Positions 24,233 through 37,403 of a stretch of 64,000 nucleotides of DNA are shown here, in pieces. Position numbers and translations under genes: made by a program. The first letter of the stretch is position 1. The number at the start of each line of letters is the position of its first letter. The stretch is taken from the NCBI GenBank assembly GCA_038496675.1, contig CM076671.1, forward strand, positions 5,764,296-5,828,295, in the 5' to 3' direction. The notes beneath the pieces were generated by a model. The model ran no database searches and was not told the DNA's origin. It worked only from the letters and a program-made list of their open reading frames with translations. The stretch comes from Rachycentron canadum (Eukaryota; Chordata; Actinopteri; Carangiformes; Rachycentridae).

Positions 24233-25035
24233 TATTGACTCTGCACATAAACACACTCAAACAAGTGGGGTCACCAAACTGTATGTACTTGTGTGTGTGC
24301 ATTCAAAGCAACAAAATCAATGTATGAGTGAGGAAGCTGTCAGTTTAATCAGGTAGTGTAAGTGTGGAGGGACTGTGGCTGTGTCAGGTGTTCACACCTG
24401 CTCAGTCTGCAGTCTGCAGCTGAGAGTATAGTAATAGTTTCACTACTGTCATGATTAAAACCACTTCCTGATTCCATGTCAAACTTGCATGGAAATAAAA
24501 AAAAATAACCTCACATGGAAACTTCTTGTGACTATTTTGAAAAAGCACCACTTATTCTCAGTAGCATCAATGTAACTTCTTTACAGCAGACAAATGTAGG
24601 GTTTTTCCAGGATGAAATTTAAAAATCAGTCTGAGTTTTATCTTGTAGTATAATGAAAAGAATCATTCATGCATTTACAATACCAAAAATAAAATGTGTG
24701 CAACTGCTGATGATTGAGTTTAAGCAAATGAGTTGGATGAGGTTGATGGGTATTTTCACTTAAAAAACAAAATTCAAATTAATTCCCAAAGTCCAGTTAA
24801 GACCCAAAGTCAAGAAAGAGGCAGGAGACAACGGTGTCACGATAATAAAAAATATCGGTTTTACTAGAGAAGGTTACAAAAATCATCACTATATAGGAGT
24901 CATAGAACTATTTTCAACTTAAAAAATAAAACCATAATGAAACACCTACAGGGACTACAATGCCATCAAAGTACAATGGAGTTTTCTTTAGAAAAGAGTG
25001 GGTGGAAAGGGGACGGGGGAGGGGGCGTGGGGTGG

Positions 25036-25428
25036 NNNNNNNNNNNNNNNNNNNNNNNNNNNNNNNNNNNNNNNNNNNNNNNNNNNNNNNNNNNNNNNNN
25101 NNNNNNNNNNNNNNNNNNNNNNNNNNNNNNNNNNNNNNNNNNNNNNNNNNNNNNNNNNNNNNNNNNNNNNNNNNNNNNNNNNNNNNNNNNNNNNNNNNNN
25201 NNNNNNNNNNNNNNNNNNNNNNNNNNNNNNNNNNNNNNNNNNNNNNNNNNNNNNNNNNNNNNNNNNNNNNNNNNNNNNNNNNNNNNNNNNNNNNNNNNNN
25301 NNNNNNNNNNNNNNNNNNNNNNNNNNNNNNNNNNNNNNNNNNNNNNNNNNNNNNNNNNNNNNNNNNNNNNNNNNNNNNNNNNNNNNNNNNNNNNNNNNNN
25401 NNNNNNNNNNNNNNNNNNNNNNNNNNNN
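25036..25428. other. Assembly gap (393 N) inside a G-rich repeat
   Basis: The unknown bases are bordered on both sides by the same G-rich motif family: 'gggggcgtggggtgg' before, and 'ggggtggggtgg' with 'gggggcgtggagg' after. The shared flanks suggest a GGGGTGG-type tandem array that could not be sequenced or assembled. Open frames across this block are artefacts of the N run. Confidence 0.95.
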
Positions 25429-28114
25429 GGGGTGGGGTGGGGGGGCGTGGAGGAGGGGGGGCAAACACCGCCTACCATAGTTGTCAGTACAATTGACTAC
25501 ACATCACCTGAAAAACTGCAAAGACACAGTCATGTCTCCTTCATGCAAATAACGAGGAAACAACAACACCCTGACACGCATCGTCCTATAGGAAACTGAA
25601 GTTTGCCTTTACATCAACCTGGCGGCAAAGCACGTATATTTATCAAACATAACACACATGGCAATATAGTCCTTTTTTATACAGAATAGACAGCTGCACA
25701 CATGGACGATACTGACATGCTTCATCTCATCAAAGTTCAAAAATTTGTCTTCTTCAGTGTTTTTTGAGGGTAAACTAACCAGTGATGATTGATATAGAAT
25801 ATAGTTTATGATTATTAAACAATATTTGATTATAAAATTAATGTATGAAAATTCCTGACTTGTTTTATTCAGAGTGTAAACATCCAAAACAGTCTCTGTG
25901 GCTCATGTGAGAGGCATGACGATAAAAATAAAAGGAAAAGTAAAGAAAAAACAAAAAAGACATTTTCCTTAAGTCACAAGTCGAGTCACTCATTTGGCTG
26001 GCCATTGAAAAATAAGCACAAATAAATTCCATAAAATAATTATTACTGAATCACAAGAAGAACTCAGCTGCCTAAAACTGATTAAACATTAAAAATCAAT
26101 CTCCATATTTTTTTTTTCACATTTTAAAATGTGTATACGTCACAATCACCTCAATCCATCATATCATATCATGACTGCACTGTATCCCTCTTACGACATA
26201 TCATTGAAGATGTTACATTACAATTATCATATCAAATGCAGAACTAGTTTTTGAGTGCTAAACACATATCTCAAAGGGTACATTTACATATATTTGTGGA
26301 AAAAAATAAAAATAGAGCATGGCAAAACACTGATTGTGTTCTCCCTCTTTTTGGGAGAAGTGTAAATCGAGCTCTTTTGGGGTGATTTGACTATTTACAG
26401 GTGAACGTTTTTCGCAAAAAGGAGGAATTTTAGAAAATGAGAGAACAGGTTTTATTGTATAATTCACACAAGCCAGCGCACCAATCCAGCGAGAGTATGT
26501 GTTTAGATGGCGAAGAACACATTTTGACACAGTTTGATACCTGAGGTGTGTGTCTTATTTCTGTTAAAAGACCCGGACAGATTTATCTTTGATTTCTGCT
26601 GCTGCTGGTGATGAGAGTAGCAAAAACCGTAAAGATCTTTAAAAGGAATAGTTTGACACTTTGCAAATTGTATTTGATTTCTTGCCAAGACTTTGATGAG
26701 AGGAGTGAAACTACTCATGAACTGTGTTTCAAGGGTGAACATCATCATCAAACATCAAGCCAACACCTAGTTGACTGAGCTTATCAACAGTGAAAACAGG
26801 GTGAAATGGTGTCTGTCTGACACAAAATCAGCCTAATTAATCCAGTGTATCATGTTCATTCAATTCACCCAAAAACCAAATTGTGAAAACTGCAAATTAT
26901 GGTTCTATGTATGATTATGATTAGTAGAGCCTGTAGATAGTCGGCTGGGCCAAGAAATACTTCATATTCCCCTGTGAAACTTGTTGTTTTCGCAAGTTGA
27001 TTTTCAAGTGAATTATACACCCAAGATATAATTTGTGAGCTTTAGAGGTGCAGGTATAGGGATTTTGTTACACTGAGATGGTCTTTATGATAAGCAAATT
27101 AAACTGTTTCCTGTTTGATAGTAAGCCATTTACCATACAAATATAAGAGAGGTGTCAATCGTCACATCTAACTCTCAGCAAGAAAAAACATTTTCATAAC
27201 TGTTCCTTTAAAAAAGTTTGCTGCACCTCTGGTTTTGAATGAACTGTTAATACCTTGGTGGAGAAATCAACTCTGGTCACATAAATGCACAATCAATCCT
27301 TGAGATACCACATGATTTGAGTCTTTTAGGTATTTTCATGAGAGACGGGGGCTGGGGTGCTTTAAGTTTTTAAGGGATTTTCACTCTCCTTGTTTTTTTA
27401 TTTCATAAATAGTGCAACACATATCGAGCATTAGCAATAAAAAGTTAAAGATGGAGAAGAAAAGTAAAGGAGAAAAAAACCTATGAGTGCCAAAACATAA
27501 AGAAGAAAAAAAGATCATAATAGTACCTGGCATACTTTTCAGAGAGAGTATTAAAAAAAACAACAACATTCATACACATTCCCACAATATATTCATATTC
27601 ATATATATATGCATATAAAACACCAAAAAACAGAGGAAGTTGGTCGCTGCTTGGCTTCCCTGTGGCTGAAGCTGACAGTGAACAATGTTTTTTTAGGCTG
27701 TTTGGAGCTGTGTGTCGAGAGGCTGTGCTGGCTCAGGGCGCGAGCCCATCACAGCCGGGCCACGTTCACGAGCCGCCGCCCAAAAGCACGGGGGGCGAGA
27801 CGCTTCTGAACTTATATAGCATACCTGAGCTCGGCCCCGGCGGGCGAGCTCTCCCGTTCTGAAACATCTGCCTCCGCCCGGGCCTTCCGCTTCTCCTGAT
27901 CCACTATTCTCTTCCCCCCCGGCATGGGTACACTCCCACAACTCTTCATCAACACTGGGGAGGGGAAGAGGATGGAGAATCAGGAGGCTGGGAGACTATC
28001 AAACATGACCGAGGTGGTTTGTTTTAACAGAGGGAGGGGTGGGCGCTGGGTGTTGTGGGTTGGGGTTGAGGTGTGGAGCGGAGATGGGTGGCGGCGGGAG
28101 AGGAACTCTTGTCC

Positions 28115-28267
28115 TTATGAGTAGGAGGAGGAGTTCTGGCCGTCCTTGGAGCGCGCCTCGGCCTCCAGATCCTGGTCGTCCTTGGTCTTGATGTCCTGGT
28201 ACTCGTGCGTGGAGACGGCGCTCTTCAGATAAGCCCAGTTGGCTGCTAAGATCATCAGGTAGTGGAT
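28115..28267 (-). CDS. gpm6b: gpm6b coding exon 7 (C-terminus)
   Basis: Encodes residues 243-292: the end of helix 4 ([15 protein letters not shown]) and the cytoplasmic tail ending SSSYS, then TAA. The acceptor is 'tctcttcag' on the minus strand and the exon starts in phase 0. Confidence 0.93.
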   Translation of the reverse strand: MHYLMILAANWAYLKSAVSTHEYQDIKTKDDQDLEAEARSKDGQNSSSYS

Positions 28268-31200
28268 CTGAAGAGAAACAGATGTTTATTTCATCTACTT
28301 TAGGTGCAGGAAATTATGTGTAGTGGAGGACGATGAGTACATGAGTGCACATGTTGCAGTTTGCATACAAGTATAAATATAGTTTTCTGTTTTCTGCTGA
28401 CAAGAAATGATGCAATATATGTGCAAATAATAGTCAATCAATGTGCTACTGTGTCCTATTCCATAATGTATACTAATTTCTAACTAATACTAGTTTTTGT
28501 GTAGTATGTTCAATCAAAGCTGTCATAAAAAAACTTTTCTCCCACAATGTAACATTCAAAGAAAAGGGAGCAGCTATTTTTCCAGGTTCAATTAGTGCTG
28601 ACTTTCTAAAGCTACATATCATCACCTTTTCACTTGATAAGGTGAAGTTTCTGATCTTCATTCTCTTTTAGCTCCATTTTTGGTCTTTACCTGCTCCTGA
28701 GGGAAATATCTCACTGCTAAATGCTCTATTTGCAACTTTTGAGAGATTGGTGAGACCAAAACAGTTGTGCCAGAAAATCTAAACGTTGATTTTTCCGGAA
28801 GCTCCAATGCTCCACAGAGCTGTAGATAACTGTAGAAATCATCTGTGGACCCACTATGAGGGATCCCTTTCTTTTTTTAATACTTAATTTTGTCGCACAA
28901 CAGACAATACATTTAAAACAGTGGTATTTAGTATTGGACTGGACACAGGTGGAGGTTTTCATTAGAGCCAATGACTGCAGGTGATTCCACTCAGAGAAAT
29001 CAGCTGGTAGTCTTTATTTGGGGTGAAGGTCTAGGTTGAGTTCAGCACTGCTCAGCTGTAGCTGAAGGGGTTTCAAAGGGGAAGTTTGAAAGAAGCAGAT
29101 ACACTCAGTAGTTGTTGGTTTTGCACTGTCCAAATAGATGTGTAGATAATAGATTGCACAGCTCAACTCCTTCTTGTCTTGTTGATCCTATTCTCATGTG
29201 ACCCAGCAGAACAGCTGGAGAGGTGCTTGTTGCTTTTTTACCATCTCCATTTAAGCAAAAAAGTCCACCTCCACAGCAGAGTAAAACACTGCCCCTCTGC
29301 CAGCACAGGCTCACAAACAGCAGCAGGCTCCGCGGTTAGGATTTCAGCCCATAAGTTGACATACTGATAAACGTGAGAGGCAGTGTTGCTATAGCAACAG
29401 ATAAGCACGCCATAGCAACGTGCATATTTTGAGCAGCGCATTATCAGTGGGATCATGAGAGGCTTACCAATGCGATGACAGTGGCTCCGGCGCCGGCTAA
29501 AGCAACAATGTAGAGGTGGTAGGACAGGTAGAACTGTGGAGAAATTGGAGGAGAAATTAGAAATGGAGGAGATAAAAGAAAAGAAAGAAAACAAAGCAAG
29601 AGGGTCAGGGCAGTGTCCTCTCACCTCGCTTGTGTTACAGATGTCGCCCAGTGTGGCTCCACAAGCTTTTCCTGGTGTGGCGTTCCAGGGAATAATACCT
29701 GCAGGATCAGAGAGATGAAACATCACAGCTTTCTCATCTGAGACAAGAAGCTTTTTCCTCCCCCGAGACTGACTGTATGATTGAAGGCATTATGAATTAG
29801 GCTCGGATAAAGATTAAAGGAAACAGGGCTGCTGCTGTCCGAGCCTCTGAGCCTCTCCTACAGGAAAAATATGGTCGTTATTTTGCATCACTTCTGCAAT
29901 GAAGAAACCTTTTTTGCAGACTGTGTAGTTAAGCTCACAGTCTCTGCTTGTTTAAATGTCTTTTCACACAATTTTATTAACTTCTCTAATTAAAAAACAC
30001 AAAAAAGTGATCAAGTGACAAGAATTTGACAACTGCCAGTAATTGGGGTTAATATTTCATTTCAGTTTGACGGCCAATGAAGCATATGTGAGGCTCATCC
30101 GACTTTGTAAGCGGGCCAGCTGTCTTCCAAATGTGGGTCACATACTGTACATTAGGCCATCAAACAGATAAGCAGATATGCAATCACAAGAGAGCGTTTC
30201 TGTGCTGTAATACTGCAGGAAGGTGGATTTTCATAGAGACCCAATCAGGCTCTCAATAATCTAAATGTGTTTTTTGACCTCTCGCCGTATAGAAAGTGAC
30301 ATTTAATGCAGCTGCAGATGAATATGCCACGTGGTTGAAGAGTAAAGCCGTTTGATTCGGACTGCAGTTTGTAAAACGTTGACTCCTTTTTAAAAAACGC
30401 TCTTCTGCAGGTGAGTCTGGGCCACATGTGTAAGAAGCAATAGGATGCTGTTTTATGTGCAAACCTAAAATCTTTTATTGCTGAGGCCAGCCCGCCTGTT
30501 TGAGCCCACTCTCTCTTGATCAATGGAGTTTCTCTTAAACTAAGAGGACGCGTAACACAACATGAGGTCTGATCCTGTCTGCTTTAGGTGCAGATCAAAA
30601 TGTGCCACGGATATGCAGCATGTTGCACTGGGAAGGAGTTTGTTATTTTTTACATTTATTTTTACAGAATATCTTTGCTTCATCTTTTGAGAAAACTGAT
30701 TTTAAGTCCATCAATCACAAAAACCATATAAAGCGCATAAATTACCATACTGCCTGACGTCCACACAGATGGAGTCAGGAGAGGTGATGTTGGCATCAGG
30801 AGACTTCATGGCAGCACAGGTATTCCACATGTTGAAGAAGAGGAAGACGGGGATCGCTGTGAAGCCGAAGATGCCGAGGAAGGCCAGAGCCAGGATGTAG
30901 GTCAGGAACATGAACTGAGGAAAGGAGAGAGCAGAAAAGAAAGGAGAGAGTTAGATATCGTCGGTGTTACTTTGTCCTCATAGTTTCAGTTAAAAAAAAG
31001 TAGGTTAATATTATTCCTTAAAGAGCACACACACACACACACACGCACACACACACACACACACAGCTCATGCTTAAGCTAATGCTACCGGACATCTGCA
31101 GCAATTAGAGTAATCAGGGTAGAAAGGACAAACTGTGCCAGAGTTACCCTCAAGGCTGGAGTGGGATTCTGGGTGTTTGTGTGAGTGCATCTGTGCACAA

Positions 31201-34200
31201 GTTTTTGCGTATACTGTATCTGTCTCATATGTGTGTGTCCACAAATGTGTAGAGGTGTGTGATTGTGCCTCTGCAACATTTTCAAGATGTCTCTTGTCCA
31301 GGCTTGTAAAAGCTTAATGGGTGACTGTTTTGTGCTGATTTTTCTAAGCCTATAAACATTATTTTGAGCGAGAACATTATAAAATGCACATCAAAGTAAT
31401 TACATCTCATTTACAGGCTTTTCATTTGGAGGGAACTGGGTCAGTGGTGTGATGATTTGCAGCAGCTGCTTTGTGTGTGTCTGTGTGTGTCGACATACGA
31501 AAGCAGTGATACAGCGTCCGCAGACGGTGGTCTTGAAGTCGCTCTGCAGCTCTTTCTTGATGGCGCTGGTAGTGTAAAAGCCCTCAGCCAGCAGGATGAT
31601 GGCGTAGACAAAGAAGAAAGAGGCAATGCCATAGATGATGTACTGAAAGATCTGGATCCTGAACACACACACAGGAAAGAGTGGACAAAGTTAAGGACAC
31701 AGGGCTTTTAACGCTGCATTTTTTTCACCTATGAAACCAATATAACCAGTATATTCTGGACACACTAGTAGAAAGCAAATGGTGCAGGACCCAGAATTCG
31801 TACTGGTATCAGAAGATCATCCCTCTTTAGTCTTCCTGAACACTTCCTGTTCAGTATCAGATCACTTCAGATTGATTTAAGACACATTTCATTTTGCGTT
31901 TGATCCACACTGAGAACTTACACCATGGTGAGGGTGGCGTGGTCGGTGGAGACCCTGGAGAAATGGTTCTCCAGCATGGTCAAGGTGCCAGTCAGCGCCA
32001 CATGGCCGCAGCCACAGAACAGGGCCACGCCTGAGAAGCAAAGGATGGTGGCCACGAGGGAGGCGTAGGGCACCCCGCCCAGACACTTGATACAGCACTC
32101 GAAGCATCCTGCACAGGGAGACAGAGAGAGGAGGATTCACACAGATAGAAAGAGTTTCCTGTTGTATTTGCTGCCTACAGCTAAAAATGCTTTAAGGAGG
32201 ATACAGGAACAAAGTGGGTCAGTTCTGAAAGCAAACAAATGGCTGAAAGCCGGGCTGCAAACAGTGTGTTTGCTCTAACAAGCAGGAGTGAGCAGATGAG
32301 ACTGACTCCTCATAAAGTGGCTCCATCAGCTCTGGTGATGACACTCGGTGCAACACTTCGTCCACTGCTGTTTGATCCAAAACCTGCGAGATCCACAATC
32401 ACACTGTTGGGGCTGAGTCAAGCATGAGTGCTGCAAGAGCGTCACACTCGTCTCTTTGAGTCGAGGCGTGTCGAGAGGCTAATCATAGCATCTTTCACAG
32501 TTAGTGTGCCTTCACTTTGAGCTCAGCTGGGGCTGCTGAATATTACATGCAAGCTGCACCACATGCTCACATCCTACCCTGCTCAAAACCTGCCCTAAAG
32601 AAGAAAGAAACAAGAAAAAAAAAACAAAAGTTTTTATTCTTTCTTATGATCAGATCACATGAATAACTCATGACTTAATCCTAAATAAATCATTTGAAAA
32701 TAAATGACTCCAGCCATTTTCTAGGGCAACAGAGAGATGACGATGAAGATGAAGTGGCACAGTGCCTCAAAAATACTGAATGTTTTTGCAGGTGACAGTG
32801 AGAACTGGGCCGATGTGATGCTTCGTTTATTTGTGTTTTCAGTACAATTGTATTAGACATGAACATTTTCACTCCAGAATGATGAATTTTGAACGCTCAA
32901 AATTGATCCCCGTCTTTGAGCAGTTTCTACAAAGTGACGATGATTGATCAGTCAATTTGTTTATCGTTAACCTGCGCCACCGCACAAAGCTTCCTGTGTG
33001 AGTTACGGGCTTGAGATGAAAATGCAGTGCATCCTGCTCCCATCACTAAGAAGAGGGAAAATAACACATTGTATTGAGCACAAGAGTTGCATCTTATATA
33101 ATGACTGTTAAAAATAGCTCCTCCAGCGAAGCCGGAAGTTACTCAGGGAAAAAAAAAAAAAGACAAAATGAACCATCTTGTGTGTGCCACTTTTGCTGTT
33201 TCTATGACAACCTGCTCCAATTGGCAACTCTTAGGCATCATTATTTCATGTTCAGAAGTTAGTTGAATCTGAACATTTCTATTTGCAAAGCCTTGAAATG
33301 ATGAAACCTCTTCGTGTAGCTCTGCAGACATGTAAGGATCTGTCCTGACAATCTCTGCTTCTGAGGTGTGACCAAGTGTTCGGGAATAACACACACTCGG
33401 TGCCAGTGATGGTGCTTTATGATATATACTGTATTTGACAGGCGACCCTATGAGAACATGAGATTCACTCTCACATCCTCACAAGCAGGAGCCAAGACCC
33501 CCTGACAGCTTTCATCAACATCAGACTCAGTCCACAGACGCTGACAGCCGATGATGTTAAGTGATATCCCTCCACAGAAAGCAATTAAACCACACACACA
33601 CACACACACAAACAGACGACATCCCCAAAAAAACACAACAAGAAAGTCATTTTATTTTGGAATGAAAACCCTCCCCTCTTGGTTCACTGGTTCGATTTTC
33701 GAATCGACCGTCCAGGCCAGGTAGTGTTGCCTGTGTACAGATGTTATTGATGAGTCTAAAAGAGCAGACTGATTTCAGCCCCATCCACAGGATCACTGCT
33801 GGAGGAAAAATGAAAACTTGCTGAACCTAAATGGGTGATTTTCACCTTTAAATCAAACATTATGCTCTTTTTGGATGAGGAACTTCTCCAACCATCAAAT
33901 GAAACCTCTTATTAATTTTAAAGGTGAATGGATTTCTTGCTCATCTGCACAGGGTCCAGCTTCAGCACTGCTAACAAGAACTGTGTTTTTTCTTTCCTTG
34001 TTCATCATGTTTCACTGTTTCGCTCTCGTTGTGCGCTGTTCAAATGTAGAAGCTTGTGTCTGCTTTTGTTTTTGACCTCAGTGAGGTGGCGGCACATAGT
34101 GAAAACCTCCACCATGTCTGAGTGAGGGGAGACCCAAGCCATAAATCTTCCAAAGTGTGTTGCCGCTGATGAAGACTCTGTCTTGCGTAACGCAGCCAAG

Positions 34201-37200
34201 CCTTGTTGCATAATAGATCCAAATCCTATTAATGTTAATGAAGGAAGCGGGCTGGTGGAGAGGTGGAGCTGATAAGGCAGCGTGGCTCTAAATTCCTACG
34301 GCAAGAAACAGGCCAGGCCTCAGGGGTGGGGGTGGGATGAAGTGGGGGCGCTGCGATGGACTCACTGGTCGATACAATGACGACCGGGAGGCTGTTTAAA
34401 AGCTGCTCTGCACTGACACTTCATCCTGCTATAAAAGGTCAATCTCAACAGGTAATTTAGTAGGTTAGTCTTCCTGTCATTCTTTATTTAGAGGAGAGAA
34501 TAAAACCTGTCAGTAGAATGAGATAATCCTGCTTTTTCAAATGCAAATCAAGAATTTCCATTTGACTTTATCTTGATGTTCATGGAGTTTGACTATACCT
34601 CTTTTCAAGGTGAGGAAAGGACCGTTTTCACTTATTTTGCTTGAAGTAACTTGAATATAAGACAAATTCAAAGACTGCAAAGCTGGTATTTAAGGCTTAA
34701 GGCTCATATTATTTCTGCTGTTAACGCTTTCTTCTCCCTGAAGCCATGCAGCTTCATGGATGAATCTATAGGCTCCCGTTAAACATTAAATGGGGCCCTC
34801 ATCCGGTCTGCCTGTGGCTATGAGTGTTTGTCAGGCTCAGTTTTAAAGTGTGCTAATGGGAAACAGACAGGGTGGAGTGGTCAGCTCCAGCTAACCCTAA
34901 TGGAAATCAATGGACTATTCATTAGAGTAGAATTTAGGTGACACAGTGAGGCCAGCGCATCGCGCTCGTTTTATACCTCACTGCCTCTTGCTACCTCTGT
35001 CTAAGCCTTTGTCCTCCTTTTCTTCTTCTCTGCTCCTGCTGTGAAATATGACTGCATGCCCGCGTTGTATTTACAGTGAGCCAGCTGGAGTTAATCGCTG
35101 AGACAATATGTTGAGCCCCTGTTACAATGCTGTGTCGTATATCATCTTTACAATCTCAGAGCAAGGATGATGCATTGGTTTGTGGGAACATTTAAAGATG
35201 ACCTGTGAAGGTGCAAATACTTTAACAGTGCAATGCAATTAGGAATTAACATCTTGTTCTTCCAAGAGCTGCAGGACCAAACGAAGATATGTTCTTAAAG
35301 TTGGGATTTCAGTTTGTGGCTGTGGCACGTTTCCACACACAAAGACAAAAGCGAGGGATGAGAGTGGGAGATGAAGGAAAAGTAAGACATAAGCGAGGAG
35401 TATGAGAGGGAAAAAGAAAAGAAGAGCTGAATGGAGAGGAAGCCCAAGCAAGAGATCGATAGAGAGTGAGCCGAGGAGGAAAAAAGGGAGAAGAAGGTGA
35501 AGAAAGAGGCAGAACGAGCAGAGAGAAGAACCAGAGCGAGAGAGAGAAAGCGTAAGCGAGAAGCAGCGCTTGGCCCCAGGGCCGGCAAATAGCAGTTGCC
35601 ATAGCAACGTGTTACCCACGACCCAGTTCAGCGGTAGCTTAGTCCTTCGCTGCTGCTTTACTCTTCTCACTCACACACACATGTAAATCGATGGGGAGTG
35701 ATGCAACCTCAAACCAATTGGTGATAAACGGTGGTAACAAGTAACAAAAATCACCTGAGAGGGTAAAAACAAATGCGGAAGCAGGAGATGCAAAGGAGCT
35801 ATATTCATATTTCTCTGGTGAGGTTTTAGGAAGTGGGTCAGAAACAGAAACTGTATTATTTGACATGAAAGGGAGGCAGATGCAGGAAAGAGGAGGTTTG
35901 CTGCTTCTGTGTTGACAACTCATTACTTGCTGCTGCCAGGTCTCTAGCAGGCTCATCCAAGCTCAGTGATTCCAACCACAGATATCTGTATGTGCATTGT
36001 TCATAAAATGATAAGAATATGGAGATTACAATCTTTCTGCTGCAGTAAATCAAGCTAGCAATAGTTTTTTTGTCCACTTGGGAGCATAGACACTGAAACA
36101 CATTTCTGATATAATATCGCCTTTAAGCTTCCACCACCAGCAGATATGAAGTAACATTTTCATTCCTTTGGAGAGGAGCCTCACGCTATATATGACACAC
36201 ATATTAAAGCACTAAATTCAGTTTTTTAAGCTCTATTTTTGGTCTCTCTGGGTTCCTGAGGGATTTAGCTAAAAGCTGCAAACCTTGGGTCAAAAGAGCT
36301 GCTTGCTGAGTTAATTATGAGCTGAAAGATGCTAAAATGTTCATCACTACTAGCGCCCCAGTCACCTTACATGTAGTAACTTCATCCTCTGTGATATAAA
36401 AATATGGACTATAGCAGCTTTAAGTTCAGGTTACATTCACCAAGACACGCTTGCTTTCTTGGGTTTAAATTTATATACTCTACTTGATACACTTCCAAAG
36501 TGATAATGAAGTTGCAGTGACATTATGCAACATTACACAACATTACACAACAACCAGAAGTAACAGATTTTTGTCAAAATCTATGCAGCAAAATTTTGAC
36601 TCATAAAAAAACTGTGCAGTAAATGTCATCTAAAGAACATCTTCCACAGCAGCCTTTTTTCTCCATCACATTCATATTTCAAGTCTTTTTGTTGGACCAC
36701 AGAGTATTTCAGGCTCTGTGATTGGATAAATGAGGCGTGAGCGCAAAGCGTGCACGTATGGAGACAGAACTTGTCACCGACTGCTGACATCTTTTGTGAT
36801 CATGTCAATCACCTGACACCCACGGCTTGAAATGAGGAGTCTTACCAACAGAATAACAGCTCCAACACATGCAGCCTTACAAACTTCATTGTCACTAGGT
36901 TTGAATTGGTTTCATTTGTATTTCAAATACAAAATCTAAGCATATAAAGGTAAATATAAACTCATAATAACTGTATTCTCCTTTAGCAGCAGTGTTCACC
37001 TGTCATGTCTGGATGATATTTCTCTGGCTCGATTGGTTTCCATGCTGCCGTGTCTATAAAGCAGATTTAAATATGAACTGAGAGTAGAGGAGAGAGATCA
37101 CATCCGCTGTCTTGATAGTTAATGATTTGCTGTAAACTGTAAAACTCAGTGGCACAGCATGATTATCGCCAACTGTTAGTGTGCACAGTGCATCTGCCAG

Positions 37201-37355
37201 GAATAATGGCGTTAATAAAGCTTTGTGAATATTTCAGCGGCCGGTCTGGTCCCTGCCTGCGGTTGTATTCCAATTTAGAAGTGCTGTATTCATTATGGGG
37301 CAATTTCCTCACAGTGCATTATGGGTAGATTCCCACAAGAGTCGAGGAAGACCTC

Positions 37356-37403
<48 letters not shown>

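Larger units (their letters stand above)
22973..28114. other. Facing 3' regions of rab9a and gpm6b
   Basis: This interval holds the rab9a 3' UTR on the plus strand and the gpm6b 3' UTR on the minus strand, an (AAAAC)n and a CA repeat, and the assembly gap. A GC-rich patch at about 27700-27930 lies just past the gpm6b stop and is probably 3' UTR. AATAAA motifs on the minus strand at 27402-27397, 26456-26451 and 25869-25864 are possible gpm6b poly(A) signals. No trappc2 or ofd1 coding sequence is visible, although human has both genes between these neighbours. Confidence 0.6.

Noticed and set aside
24914..25599. Open frames of 158-220 codons around 25000-25500
   Set aside because: They are mostly the N gap translated as unknown residues and have no real content.
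29238..29726. 162-codon minus frame covering gpm6b exons 5 and 6
   Set aside because: It is a read-through that includes exon 5 in frame but then runs into intron; the spliced gpm6b model explains the conserved part.
35239..35670. 143-codon minus frame with two overlapping 97-codon frames
   Set aside because: All three come from the polypurine skew; the products are Ser/Leu/Phe-rich low complexity.
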